Assembly: GCA_016716625.1 (NCBI GenBank)
Contig: JADJVJ010000001.1
Span: 682,001 to 746,000, forward strand
Source: Nostocoides sp.
Lineage (GTDB): Bacteria > Actinomycetota > Actinomycetes > Actinomycetales > Dermatophilaceae
Direction: 5' to 3'
Length of the DNA: 64,000 nt
Positions 1 through 8,605 of the stretch are shown piece by piece. The translations under genes were made by a program, and so were the position numbers. Below the pieces are notes generated by a model, which saw nothing but the letters and a program-made list of their open reading frames with translations, was not told where the DNA came from and searched no databases. Every line of letters begins with the position of its first letter. Position 1 is the stretch's first letter.

Positions 1-1
1 C

Positions 2-787
2 CGCGTCGGCTCCGGATCCGGCGGCACTCCGACGACGAAACCGCCCACGACCCCCACCCCGCCGACCGCGGGCTCCTCGACGAGCCCGCTCACCAAGTAC
101 GCGGGCCTTACCCTGCGCCTCTGGTCGCGCGGTGAAGCGGTGGTCGCCCTGCAGAAGGCGCTCGGTGGCCTCGTCGCCGACGGCAGCTTCGGGCCGCTCA
201 CGCAGGCGCGGGTCAAGGACTACCAGGGCAAGAACCGACTTCCGGTCACCGGGGAGGTGACCCCGGCCATGTGGAAGGTACTCATCGCCGCGGCCAAGCC
301 CACCACGCCCCCGAAGCCGCCGGCGCCGGCCACCCAGCCACCAGCAGCGGGGACCACGCTCTACACGGCGGTCAAGTCCACCACTCTTGCGCTCGGCGCA
401 AAGGGGGATCCGGTCAAGGTCCTCCAGCGGGGCCTTGGGGGCCTCGCGGTCGACGGGAACTTCGGACCGCTCACCCGGGCGCGGCTCATGGCGGTGCAGG
501 CGAGCCTGAAACTGCCCGCCACCGGCGTGGCCGATGCCCGCACCTGGGCGGCCCTCGAGGCGCGGGACTACCCGCTGAGGGCGTACTGGGGCACGACGCT
601 GCGCCGCGGCTCCAGCGGCCCGGCGGTCGTCGCGCTGCAGAAGGCGCTGCGCATCCCCGCGGACGGACACTTCGGCGTCCAAACCGAGGGAGCGGTCAAG
701 GCCGCACAGCGCACCGCTCGGCTCACCCAGACCGGCGTGGTCGCGCTGCTCACCTGGCAAGCGATCGAGAAGGCGATGATCCGCTGA
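2..787 (+). CDS. Peptidoglycan-binding domain protein (5'-truncated by window edge)
   Basis: The reading frame is open from the first bases, so the true start lies upstream. The visible part begins with a Gly/Ser/Thr/Pro-rich linker and then carries three PG_binding_1-type repeats (about residues 38-100, 120-185 and 195-258). Each has the LxxGxxGxxVxxLQxxL start and a DGxFGPxT-like core. A second Pro-rich linker separates repeats 1 and 2. Such repeats bind cell-wall peptidoglycan, so the protein is probably secreted, perhaps with an enzymatic domain in the missing N-terminus. The catalytic part cannot be judged. It ends with TGA ten bases before the converging TIGR03089 gene. Confidence 0.88.
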   Translation, partial: RVGSGSGGTPTTKPPTTPTPPTAGSSTSPLTKYAGLTLRLWSRGEAVVALQKALGGLVADGSFGPLTQARVKDYQGKNRLPVTGEVTPAMWKVLIAAAKPTTPPKPPAPATQPPAAGTTLYTAVKSTTLALGAKGDPVKVLQRGLGGLAVDGNFGPLTRARLMAVQASLKLPATGVADARTWAALEARDYPLRAYWGTTLRRGSSGPAVVALQKALRIPADGHFGVQTEGAVKAAQRTARLTQTGVVALLTWQAIEKAMIR

Positions 788-796
788 ATACTGCGG

Positions 797-1477
797 TCAG
801 TCCAGGGTGAGGGTGACGCCCTCGGCGGCGCAGCGACGCTCGATGACCGATGCCTCGGCCTGACCGCGGCTCAGCACGACACTGCCGTCGACCGCCCAGG
901 CATGCAGGCACACCTTCAGGAATTCGGCGAGGTCGGGTGTGGCGGTGTGCACCCGAGTCCCCCTCTCCCAGTGCGGATCCGGCGCCCAACTCGGGTATGC
1001 CGTGGGCTCGCCCCCGGTGAAGACGTCGCCGTAGGTGAACAGCACCCGGGCCTCGTCGACCACGCCGGCGGGGACCTGGTCACCGGAGCGCGCGAGGGCC
1101 GGAAGGGTGACCAGCACCCGATCTCGGGCGTCGCTGCGGGCCGCGCGGTCGGCGTTCCCGGTCACCAGGAGGTCCGCCCCCTCGAGGTCGGCGCCGGGGA
1201 CCACCCGGGCTCCGACAGACCACGCCGCGAGCGCCCAGTACGCCGCCCGCCAATGCGGCGGCAGGTCGAGCAGAACGCTGTCCTGCGGGCCGATGTCGAG
1301 ATCCTCGACGAGGAGGTTGGCCGCCTTGGCGACCCAGTTGTCGAGCACCCGCGCCGAGAGTTCGATGCGTTCCGGCGCGGTGGGGCCGTGGGTGTCGTCA
1401 TACATGGTGATCCGCGGCCGGGATCCCTCGCGCTGCAGGTCGGCGAGCAGGCCGGGGATGGTTCTCATGTGCGCCAT
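797..1477 (-). CDS. TIGR03089 family protein
   Basis: 226 residues. The text matches the actinobacterial TIGR03089 family, which resembles the N-terminal part of AMP-dependent acyl-CoA synthetases but is much shorter. Visible features are a DSVLLDLPPHWRAAYWALAAW-like stretch near residues 62-82 and a hydrophobic VPGADL segment. The adenylation P-loop and C-terminal lid of true synthetases are absent, so enzyme activity is doubtful. An internal ATG at 1468 is an alternative start. It diverges from the membrane glycosyltransferase-like gene with only 35 bp between the starts. Function is unknown. Confidence 0.8.
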   Translation of the reverse strand: MAHMRTIPGLLADLQREGSRPRITMYDDTHGPTAPERIELSARVLDNWVAKAANLLVEDLDIGPQDSVLLDLPPHWRAAYWALAAWSVGARVVPGADLEGADLLVTGNADRAARSDARDRVLVTLPALARSGDQVPAGVVDEARVLFTYGDVFTGGEPTAYPSWAPDPHWERGTRVHTATPDLAEFLKVCLHAWAVDGSVVLSRGQAEASVIERRCAAEGVTLTLD

Positions 1478-1498
1478 TGTCGCCGACCCGTCCGGGAG

Positions 1499-1504
1499 TA
1501 GGCT
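1499..1504 (+). promoter_or_regulatory. -10 box TAGGCT, leaderless start
   Basis: TAGGCT ends 8 nt before the ATG at 1513 and no Shine-Dalgarno is present, which predicts transcription starting at or next to the start codon. Confidence 0.6.
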
Positions 1505-1512
1505 CGCCCACC

Positions 1513-3522
1513 ATGGGCCTGCGCACCGCCAGCGCCGCCGGGCGGCCTTCGGGGGTGGGCCGGGTCGAGGTCGTCGTGGTCGCCGGGGCGAGCGTCCTGG
1601 TGGGGGTCGGGGCGCTGGCCGCGGTGCTCGGCGCGTTCGGCTGGTGGCGACCCCAGGTGGTGTGGCCGCTCGTGGCGCTGATCGTGGGTCTTTCCATCGT
1701 CATAGGACGCCGCGTGCTCTCCGGGGATCCGCCAGAGAGGATGCCGCGCGGGCTGCTCGTCGTGGTCCTCCTGCTCACCACCTGGTATGGCGTCACGCAC
1801 GCCGAGCAGGTCCTCCCGCGGCGGGATGCAGGGAGCAATCTTCAGGCCGCGATTGCACTGGCGACGCAGGGCTCGCGGCGGGTACCGGTGGATCCGGCCG
1901 AGATGGGTGGCGCGCCGGTCCTGGCCGTGCCGGGGGTGACCTTGGAGAGCCCCGGCTTCTATGCGGTCGGGGTCGCCGACGATCCGGCGATCGAGCCGCA
2001 GTTCGTCATCGGGGTCGCCGGCATCCTCTCGCTCGGCTGGTGGGCCGCAGGGGCGACCGGAGCCCAGCTGCTCCCGGCGCTGGCGATGGGACTGGCCCTG
2101 CTCGGCGTCGGGGCACTCGTCGGACGACTGCGCGGTCCGCCCTGGGGCGCCCTGGCCGCCGGTGTCCTCGGGGCGGCATACCCGATGGCGTATGTCGCCC
2201 GCTCGACCTTCTCCGAACCCTTCGCGCTGCTGCTCCTGGTCGCGGGAGCGATCAGTCTGGTCCGAGCCCTGGAGCGCCGCCAATCGGGGAGCGCCCTGCT
2301 CGCCGGGGTCCTCGTGGCCGGGAGCCTGTTGCTTCGCATCGACACCCTCCGGGAGATCGCGCTGCTTACCTTCGTGTTGGGGATCGGCCTCGTCCTCGAT
2401 CCGGGACGGCGACGGGTGATCGCGCTGGCGTTGGCCTCCCTTGCTGGGACCGGGCTGCTCGCGCTCGGCGCGAACCAGTGGCACTCACCGCGGTACCTCG
2501 ACCTCATCACGAGCAGCCTCACCCCGGCCCTGTGGCTCTGGTTCGCGGGGCTCCTCGGCGGGCCGCTGGTGGGGGTGGTTCTGCGGGCTGTGCTGCGTTT
2601 GGGCGATCGGGTGCGGGCAGTGCTGCCGGCCGGGGTGGCCTGGCTGACGATTGCCGTCGCCCTCGTCCTGGCCAGCCGGCCCCTCTGGCTGGTGGAGCGT
2701 CAGGGGCCGGAGGCGTTCGGGGTCGACTATGTCGCCTCCACGCAAGCCGCGCAGGGGTTGGCGGTCGATGGCACCCGCACCTACGCCGAGGACACCGTGG
2801 GCTGGCTCGCCTGGTACGTCGGCTGGCCGACGGTGGTGGCCGCTGCCGTGGTGGCGGCCGTCGCGTTGCGTCGGCTCGTGCGGGAGTGGGTGGATGCCGA
2901 CGGCGAGTTGTCCCCGTGGTGTGCCGTGCTCGTCGTGGCGTACGGGTCCACGGTGCTCAGTCTTTGGCGGCCCGGGATCACCCCCGACCATCCGTGGGCG
3001 GACCGGCGTCTGGTCATCCCGCTGCTCCTCGTCGTCGTCCTCACGGTCGCGGGGGTGTCCGGCGGCTACCGATCGCGCTCCGGGCGAGTCGTGGCTCGCG
3101 TCGTCGCGGCTGCCATGGTCCTGCTCACCGGGTGGGGGGTGGTGAGCATGGTGCCCGGCCGGGTCGAATGGGGGTCAGGGCGCGCGGTGGAGCAGGTCTG
3201 CGCCAGACTGGTCCCCGGTGACGTCGTCGTCGCGGCCGACGATCGGGCGGCCAACGAATGGCCCCAGGTCATCCGGGGGATGTGCGGGTTCCCGGCGCTC
3301 GCGCTCACCCCGACGACCCGCGCCGACCCCACGGCCCGGGCGCAGGCCCTGGAGGCGTTGCGTGAGCGGACCGCAGCGGGCGGTCGCCGGCTCGTCGTGC
3401 TCACCACGGCGGGCCAGGGTGAGCCCGTGGCGCGGGTCGTCACCCGTCAGGACCCGAGCGTGCTCACCCGGGCACCCCGGGGGACGGTCCGGCTGGCGTT
3501 CGAGGTATGGCTCAGTCCCTAA
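1513..3522 (+). CDS. Polytopic membrane protein, probable GT-C type glycosyltransferase
   Basis: 669 residues with a dozen or so hydrophobic segments spread over the protein. After the third segment there is an extracytoplasmic loop with an Arg-Arg-Asp-Ala-Gly motif, the usual position of the acidic catalytic residue in GT-C enzymes that use polyprenyl-phosphate sugars. A soluble loop near the C-terminus (about 555-669) follows the last membrane segment. The ATG at 1513 was chosen over an upstream in-frame TTG because it lies 8 nt after a TAGGCT box. Its neighbours, a polyprenol-phosphate GT2 and a flippase-like protein, support a role in cell-envelope glycan assembly. The exact substrate is not visible; assignment to GT-C is inference. 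Confidence 0.75.
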   Translation: MGLRTASAAGRPSGVGRVEVVVVAGASVLVGVGALAAVLGAFGWWRPQVVWPLVALIVGLSIVIGRRVLSGDPPERMPRGLLVVVLLLTTWYGVTHAEQVLPRRDAGSNLQAAIALATQGSRRVPVDPAEMGGAPVLAVPGVTLESPGFYAVGVADDPAIEPQFVIGVAGILSLGWWAAGATGAQLLPALAMGLALLGVGALVGRLRGPPWGALAAGVLGAAYPMAYVARSTFSEPFALLLLVAGAISLVRALERRQSGSALLAGVLVAGSLLLRIDTLREIALLTFVLGIGLVLDPGRRRVIALALASLAGTGLLALGANQWHSPRYLDLITSSLTPALWLWFAGLLGGPLVGVVLRAVLRLGDRVRAVLPAGVAWLTIAVALVLASRPLWLVERQGPEAFGVDYVASTQAAQGLAVDGTRTYAEDTVGWLAWYVGWPTVVAAAVVAAVALRRLVREWVDADGELSPWCAVLVVAYGSTVLSLWRPGITPDHPWADRRLVIPLLLVVVLTVAGVSGGYRSRSGRVVARVVAAAMVLLTGWGVVSMVPGRVEWGSGRAVEQVCARLVPGDVVVAADDRAANEWPQVIRGMCGFPALALTPTTRADPTARAQALEALRERTAAGGRRLVVLTTAGQGEPVARVVTRQDPSVLTRAPRGTVRLAFEVWLSP

Positions 3523-3633
3523 GGCACGCCAAGGGAGCGAATCGTACACCAGTTCGAGTCGCGGCCTCACGCCGAAGTGATTCCGAAAAGGGTTGCGGGA
3601 CAACGAAAAGCCACGGAATCCCGCACCTGCGAG

Positions 3634-3639
3634 TAGGCT
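3634..3639 (+). promoter_or_regulatory. -10 box TAGGCT, leaderless start
   Basis: TAGGCT ends 7 nt before the ATG at 3647, with no ribosome-binding site. The 124-bp gap to the upstream gene otherwise shows no recognisable element. Confidence 0.6.
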
Positions 3640-3646
3640 CACCGCG

Positions 3647-4630
3647 ATGACCGAGAAGTCTCCCGCTCGCAGCCCGGAATCCGCCCGCCCGGGCCACCCG
3701 GCATACCCCATCGAGGACGGGCCCCACGGGCCCGGCCCGGACCCGCATGTCACGATCGTGCTGCCCTGTTACAACGAGGGCGCCCACGTCCTGGACGAGA
3801 TCGAGCGGATCACCGCGGCGATGATGGCAAGCGAGTTCTCCTATGAGCTGCTCTGTATCGACGACGCCAGCACCGATGACACGCTTGCGGTCCTCCGCAC
3901 CGCGATGGCGAGCACCCCACACGTCCGGGTCCTGCCCTTCCGGCGCAACGGCGGCTCCGGCACCGCCCGGCGGATCGGCACCCAGGTGGCCCGGGGCGAG
4001 ATCGTGGTGTGGACCGACGCCGACATGACCTACGAGAACGACCGGATCCCCGAACTCGTCCGGATCCTGCGCGATGACCACAGCTATGACCAGGTCGTCG
4101 GCGCGCGCACCACCGAGGAGGGCACCCACAAGTGGGCGCGGGTGCCGGCGAAGTGGTTCATCCGCAAGGTGGCCGAGTGGCTCACCAAGACCCGCATCCC
4201 CGATCTCAACTCGGGTCTGCGCGCGTTCCGCCGGGAGGTCTCGCTGCCCTACCTGCGGCTGCTGCCGGCCGGTTTCTCCTGCGTCACGACGATCACCATC
4301 GCCTTCCTCTCCAACCAGCACGACATCCGGTACGTCGACACGACGTACGCCAAGCGCGCCGGCACGAGCAAGTTCCACTTCGTGCATGACGCCTACCGCT
4401 ACATCCTTCAGGTGCTGCGCATGGTCATGTATTTCGACCCGCTGAAGGTGCTCATGCCGCCCGCCTTGTGGCTACTCGTTCTTGCTGTTGGCAAGGGCAT
4501 CCTCGACATGGTCCGGCACCCCTTCTACTTCCCGGCGAGCACGGTCCTCATCGCCATGACCGGGATGCTCATCGGCTCCCTCGCCCTGCTCGCCGACCTC
4601 GTCGTCCGCTCCCGCGGCGACGGGAACTGA
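3647..4630 (+). CDS. Glycosyltransferase family 2, polyprenol-phosphate sugar transferase-like
   Basis: 327 residues. The GT-A fold starts at about residue 35 with VTIVLPCYNEG, followed by CIDDASTDDT (about 69-79) and a DAD metal-binding triad near residue 125. Two hydrophobic segments at about 273-320 form the C-terminal membrane anchor typical of DPM1/GtrB-type enzymes, which put mannose or glucose on polyprenyl phosphate. The lipid-linked sugar would feed GT-C enzymes such as the preceding gene product. The start was set by the -10 box 7 nt upstream; a longer in-frame extension lacks support. The next gene starts 5 bp downstream, so they are cotranscribed. Confidence 0.88.
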   Translation: MTEKSPARSPESARPGHPAYPIEDGPHGPGPDPHVTIVLPCYNEGAHVLDEIERITAAMMASEFSYELLCIDDASTDDTLAVLRTAMASTPHVRVLPFRRNGGSGTARRIGTQVARGEIVVWTDADMTYENDRIPELVRILRDDHSYDQVVGARTTEEGTHKWARVPAKWFIRKVAEWLTKTRIPDLNSGLRAFRREVSLPYLRLLPAGFSCVTTITIAFLSNQHDIRYVDTTYAKRAGTSKFHFVHDAYRYILQVLRMVMYFDPLKVLMPPALWLLVLAVGKGILDMVRHPFYFPASTVLIAMTGMLIGSLALLADLVVRSRGDGN

Positions 4631-4635
4631 GCGAT

Positions 4636-5562
4636 ATGGGGCGGCTTCTCGCGATCGCGCGGACCGTGCTCCTCCTCCTCGTCCTCGGTGTCGTCACCGT
4701 GGTGCTCGTGCGCAACTGGCACGCCGTCGGGCCGTATGTCGCCGCCGTCTCACCCGCCGCGCTGGCGCTCGGGTTTCTCGGTGCTCTGGGTTCGCCGGTG
4801 CTCTCGGTCTTCGGTTGGCGGGCGCTGCTCGCCGACCTCGGCTCCCCGCTCCACGTCGCCCCGGCCGCCAGCGTCTTTCTGGTCGGTCAGCTCGGGAAGT
4901 ACCTGCCCGGCTCGCTCTGGTCGGTCGTCGTGCAGTCCGAACTCGGCTCCCGGCTCGGGGTGCCGCGGAGGCGGACGGGCGTCGCCGGGCTGCTCGCCAT
5001 GGTGCTCGCCCTGCTCACCGGCATCGTCCTCGGGCTGCCGGCTGCCCCGCGACTCATCGGCGGCCACGGCAACCTCGCCGCCGCGGTCGCCGTGGGTGCG
5101 ATCGCTTTGGCGGTCGTCCTCTGGCCCCCGATCCTCAACGCCTTGGTCACCCGTGGCCTCGCCCTCCTGCACCGGGCGCCGCTGAAGCATCCGCTCACCG
5201 GGCGAGCGATCGCGGCCATGGCCGGCTGGTTCGTGCTCTCCTGGGCGTCAAGCTCGGCCATGATCTATGTCCTCGCGCGGAGCATCGGCGGCCCCGGGGT
5301 CGAGACCGCCGACCTCGCCTTCGTCAGCGGCCCCGGGTTCATCCTCGCCACCGCCATCGGCATGCTCAGCGTGGTGCTCCCTGCAGGTGTCGGGGTTCGC
5401 GAGGGCATTCTCGTGGTCTTGCTCGGATCCCTCATGCCGATCGCGGCCGCCACCGCGGTCGTCGTCATCGCCCGCTTCCTCAGCGTCGTCGCGGATGTGC
5501 TCCTGGCCGGCGCGAGCTGGCTGTGGGCGCGCGCGCACCACCTGCTCCCCGAGGACCGGTGA
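4636..5562 (+). CDS. Lysylphosphatidylglycerol synthase TM-region / UPF0104 flippase-like membrane protein
   Basis: 308 residues, nearly all hydrophobic, with about eight membrane segments. It shows family landmarks: an early GWRALL motif, GQLGKYLPGSLW at about residues 90-101, and the late PAGVGVREG motif at about 250-258. This family includes the membrane half of MprF and AglD-like proteins and is often linked to moving or decorating lipid-linked glycans. It lies 5 bp after the GT2 gene and overlaps the next start (GTGA), so it belongs to the same operon. The specific substrate is unknown. Confidence 0.85.
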   Translation: MGRLLAIARTVLLLLVLGVVTVVLVRNWHAVGPYVAAVSPAALALGFLGALGSPVLSVFGWRALLADLGSPLHVAPAASVFLVGQLGKYLPGSLWSVVVQSELGSRLGVPRRRTGVAGLLAMVLALLTGIVLGLPAAPRLIGGHGNLAAAVAVGAIALAVVLWPPILNALVTRGLALLHRAPLKHPLTGRAIAAMAGWFVLSWASSSAMIYVLARSIGGPGVETADLAFVSGPGFILATAIGMLSVVLPAGVGVREGILVVLLGSLMPIAAATAVVVIARFLSVVADVLLAGASWLWARAHHLLPEDR

Positions 5563-6485
5563 GCGAGCCGCTGCGCCGCCAGGTGCGCTTCGCCACACCG
5601 CGGGCTGTGGGGGCCGTTCTCGCCGTCTTCCGACGCGGTGGTGGCGACCCCACGTCATACCGTGAACCAGGCCGGTGGTGGCAGGCCTGGACCACGCCCG
5701 AGGGGCCGGTGACCCTGCTGCTCCAGGGCGCGGCCGTCGCCGAGCACGTCGAGGCGAGCGCCTGGGGCGCGGGGGCGTCCTGGATGCTCGAGCAGGTGCC
5801 CCAGCTGCTCGGTGAGGCCGACGACCCGGCGGGGTTCGAGCCGCAGCATGACATCGTCAGGGAGGCCTGGCGGCGGTACCCGGGCTGGCGCGTGCCCCGT
5901 TCTGGTCTTGTCGTGCAGGCCCTCATCCCGGCCGTTATCGAACAGAAGGTGACCGGACGGGAGGCGTTCGCGAGCTACCGCCAGCTCGTGCGGGCCCGGG
6001 GCCGCACGGCTCCAGGTCCGGGAGCCTCCCTTGGGATGCGCTGCCCCCCGGATGCCGCGGGCTGGGCGGCCATCCCATCGTGGGAGTGGCTACAGGCCGG
6101 CGTTGACGCCGCCCGCTCGGCTCCCGCGGTCGGTGCCGCGGGCCGGGGCGGACGACTCGAGGAGTGCCGCCAGCTCCCGCTCGCCGACGCCCACCGGCGG
6201 CTGCGGGCGCTGCCTGGAATCGGGGTCTGGACGAGCGCCGAGGTGGCCCAGCGCGCCCTCGGCGACCCGGACTCGGTGTCCTTCGGGGACTACCACGTCG
6301 CCAAGAACCTCGGCTGGGCACTCACCGGCGAGGAGGTCGACGACGCCGGGCTCGCCGAACTTCTCGAGCCGTATGCCGGGCACCGCTACCGGGTGCAGCG
6401 GCTCATCGAACTGCTCGGGGTGGAACGCCCCCGTCGGGGTCCGCGTCGAACCTTGCCCGGGCACCTACCTCGGTTCCGTCCGTGA
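5559..6485 (+). CDS. DNA-3-methyladenine glycosylase II-like (HhH-GPD) protein
   Basis: 308 residues. The helix-hairpin-helix is visible at about 216-232 (LRALPGIGVWTSAEVAQ) and is followed by the FGDYHV segment with the presumed catalytic Asp near residue 242, as in AlkA-type base-excision enzymes. The QALIPAVIEQKV helix at about 124-135 is also typical. It would excise alkylated bases. The GTG start overlaps the stop of the flippase-like gene. Its 3' end runs 83 nt into the converging cofE coding region. Confidence 0.85.
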   Translation: MSEPLRRQVRFATPRAVGAVLAVFRRGGGDPTSYREPGRWWQAWTTPEGPVTLLLQGAAVAEHVEASAWGAGASWMLEQVPQLLGEADDPAGFEPQHDIVREAWRRYPGWRVPRSGLVVQALIPAVIEQKVTGREAFASYRQLVRARGRTAPGPGASLGMRCPPDAAGWAAIPSWEWLQAGVDAARSAPAVGAAGRGGRLEECRQLPLADAHRRLRALPGIGVWTSAEVAQRALGDPDSVSFGDYHVAKNLGWALTGEEVDDAGLAELLEPYAGHRYRVQRLIELLGVERPRRGPRRTLPGHLPRFRP

Positions 6486-7518
6486 GGACCAGGGTGGTGT
6501 CCTCGGACGCCGCCACCGTGAGCCCTTCGCTGGAGGCCGCGACCTCGAGCCGCGCGAGCACCCTGCCCAAGGCCCGTTCATCGACGGCCGATGCGGTGAG
6601 CCGGGCGGTGGTCTGGGCGAGTTCGAGATCGACCGCCACCTCCCCGCAGCCCAGCAGCGCCAGGGCGATGACCCTGTGAACCCGGTCGCCGAATCCGTCA
6701 CTGTCCGAAGGGATTCCGACATCCCGCGCGGCGGCTGACCCCGGGGGAGCGCCGAGCGCGCTCCGGACGGCTTCCACGTGACCCAGCGCGAACCAGTCCC
6801 CGCGCCCGGTGCGGACCAAGGCCCGGGCCCCGTCGCCTTCGGCGGCGAAGAACTCGCGCGCCAGGCCGCGGACGATGGCCGCCGGGATCCCGGAGACCTT
6901 GCCCTTGACGAGGTCGGCGGCCGCGGCGAGCTCGTCGGCGATGGCCCGTGTGGTCACGGCCAATGGGCGGCAGTCCGCGTCGAGATCGCCGCGATGATCC
7001 TCGAAGACCTCGATCCCGGCCGCCCCGAGGGCGAAGTCGACGAGCCCGGCCCGCCAGGCCCGGCCGGCGGTGTCGCTCACAATGACCGCGAGCGCAGTGT
7101 CGGCGGACCACCCGCGCGCGGCGAGCAGTGCCTCGCGGAGCCGTCTCGCCTCGCCGTCGGGATCACCGGGCAGCAGCAGCCAGCGGTGCTCCGCTCCGGT
7201 GTTCGACCCGTCGATGCCGGCGCCCGCCATCACCGGTCCGGCGAGGGACTCCACCACGCGAGTGATGCCGTCCGCACCCACCCGCCGCTCGACGAGCACC
7301 CGGCGGCTCTGTGCCAGGACGAGGGCCTGGCGGTCGGTGGCCGAGGGCTCGGTGAGATCGAGCACCTTGCTCAGGGCCTTGCTCGTCACGACGAGGACAT
7401 CGCCGGGGCGCAGGCCCTCGGCGCCGCGGTCAGCGGCCTGGATCAGCAGCGCGGCCAGATCGTCCCCGGCGGTCAGCTCCGGCATACCGGCCAGGGGGAG
7501 GACGAGCACTGCGCTCAC
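6403..7518 (-). CDS. cofE: Coenzyme F420-0:L-glutamate ligase
   Basis: 371 residues. The N-terminal ~250 residues form the CofE/FbiB ligase domain, which adds glutamate to F420-0 using GTP: DVLVVTSKALSK near residue 40, GIDGSN near residue 101 and the IVSDTAGRAWRAG segment near 146-158. The remaining ~120 residues are shorter than the nitroreductase-like FMN domain of mycobacterial FbiB and lack recognisable motifs of it. The gene overlaps cofD by 4 nt (ATGA) and overlaps the converging DNA glycosylase gene by 83 nt. Confidence 0.9.
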   Translation of the reverse strand: MSAVLVLPLAGMPELTAGDDLAALLIQAADRGAEGLRPGDVLVVTSKALSKVLDLTEPSATDRQALVLAQSRRVLVERRVGADGITRVVESLAGPVMAGAGIDGSNTGAEHRWLLLPGDPDGEARRLREALLAARGWSADTALAVIVSDTAGRAWRAGLVDFALGAAGIEVFEDHRGDLDADCRPLAVTTRAIADELAAAADLVKGKVSGIPAAIVRGLAREFFAAEGDGARALVRTGRGDWFALGHVEAVRSALGAPPGSAAARDVGIPSDSDGFGDRVHRVIALALLGCGEVAVDLELAQTTARLTASAVDERALGRVLARLEVAASSEGLTVAASEDTTLVLTDGTEVGARARFDADPDGGVPPRAVR

Positions 7519-8483
7519 CCACCCACCTCGGCCAGGGCGAGCGCGTGCCCGGCAATCCGAGCGGACGCCGCGACATCGCGCATGAGCAACTCCTCACCAT
7601 GGGCGACCGTACGGACTCCGGGGACCGCAGCGTCGGCATCGGTGGGGTCGACGAGCCAGGTGTGCAGGAAGTCGGTGTAGAGCCCGGCGACCGCCTCGGC
7701 CGTGGCCGGCACGCCCAGCGCGGCGAGGCAGGCGTCGGCATACCCGCGAACCGGAGCCCCGCCGATGATGGGGGAGACGCCGACGACGCGAGCGGGAGTG
7801 CCGCGCAACGCATCTCGCACTCCGGGCACACCGAGGATGATGCCGATGGAGACCACCGGGTTGCTCGGTGGGAGGAGGACGACGTCGGCGCCGCGGATGG
7901 CGTCCAGGACACCGGGGGCGGCGGTGGCCCGGTCCAGCCCGACGACGACGAACTGCTCCGCGGGCAGGCTCGCATGATGGCGGACCCACCACTCCTGGAA
8001 GTGGATCGCGCGGCGTTCACCGTCATCGACGACGACGTGGGTCTCGACCGGGACGTCGGTCATCGGCAGCAGCGTGACCCCTCGCTCGGGCAATCCCCAC
8101 CGGGCCGCGAGCCGGGCCGTGACCGCGCTCAGCGTGAGGCCCTGGCCCAGCCACTGGGAGCGGGCGATATGGGTGGCGAGGTCGAGGTCGCCGAGCCGGA
8201 ACCACTGCGGCTGCAGACCGTATTCCGTGAGCTCGGCCTGGAGCCGGAAACTCTCCTGTGCGCGGCCCCACCCCGCTCTCTCCTCGACGCCTGCGCCAAG
8301 GGTGTAGAGGATGGTGTCGACATCGGGGCAGACGCGCAGCCCGAACAGGGTGATGTCATCGCCGGTGTTGGCGATGACGGTCACCTCGGTGGTGCCTGCG
8401 GGTCGGGTCTGGTCGAGGTGATGCAGGAGCCCGCGGAGGAATCGGGCACCTCCGACACCCCCGGAAAGGACGGCGATCTTCAT
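7515..8483 (-). CDS. cofD: 2-phospho-L-lactate transferase (F420 biosynthesis)
   Basis: 322 residues. It starts with IAVLSGGVGGARFLRGL, the hallmark N-terminus of CofD/FbiA, followed by NTGDD at about 40-44 and the late LPPSNPVVSIG motif. It transfers the phospholactyl-type moiety to the deazaflavin FO, the step before CofE. cofE follows with a 4-nt overlap. The cofD-cofE operon diverges from whiB2, the same arrangement known in mycobacteria. A CAGACT box ends 8 nt before the ATG, so the mRNA may be leaderless. Confidence 0.95.
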   Translation of the reverse strand: MKIAVLSGGVGGARFLRGLLHHLDQTRPAGTTEVTVIANTGDDITLFGLRVCPDVDTILYTLGAGVEERAGWGRAQESFRLQAELTEYGLQPQWFRLGDLDLATHIARSQWLGQGLTLSAVTARLAARWGLPERGVTLLPMTDVPVETHVVVDDGERRAIHFQEWWVRHHASLPAEQFVVVGLDRATAAPGVLDAIRGADVVLLPPSNPVVSIGIILGVPGVRDALRGTPARVVGVSPIIGGAPVRGYADACLAALGVPATAEAVAGLYTDFLHTWLVDPTDADAAVPGVRTVAHGEELLMRDVAASARIAGHALALAEVGG

Positions 8484-8491
8484 GGTCGCTC

Positions 8492-8497
8492 AGTCTG
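8492..8497 (-). promoter_or_regulatory. Candidate -10 box CAGACT of cofD
   Basis: On the minus strand CAGACT ends 8 nt before the cofD ATG. It deviates at the first base from the TAnnnT pattern seen at other genes here, so support is moderate. Confidence 0.4.
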
Positions 8498-8524
8498 TCA
8501 CCTGGAGCGAATATCAGATTCGGC

Positions 8525-8554
8525 TTGACTTTCAGCGCATGACACGCGTGTAAT
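8525..8554 (+). promoter_or_regulatory. whiB2 promoter with palindromic -10 region
   Basis: TTGACT (8525-8530) and TGTAAT (8549-8554) are separated by 18 nt, a good sigma-70-like pair. A perfect palindrome ACACGCGTGT (8542-8551) overlaps the -10 element and could be an operator. The predicted leader is about 45 nt and contains the GAGGAGG ribosome-binding site. Confidence 0.55.
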
Positions 8555-8605
8555 TTCAGGCATGTATTCCGATCGCGGGTCGAGGCGAAGGGCGAGGAGG
8601 AAACG

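Noticed and set aside
1465..2484. Long minus-strand open frame opposite the membrane glycosyltransferase gene
   Set aside because: Composition is Arg/Gly/Pro/Gln-rich without any family pattern; it is the usual antisense artefact of a high-GC gene. Similar frames opposite the large GT2, secA, glutamate dehydrogenase and prfB genes were dropped for the same reason.
3545..3600. tRNA-like stretch containing GTTCGAGTC between two glycosyltransferase genes
   Set aside because: No acceptor stem, anticodon arm or D-arm could be paired around the T-loop-like sequence.
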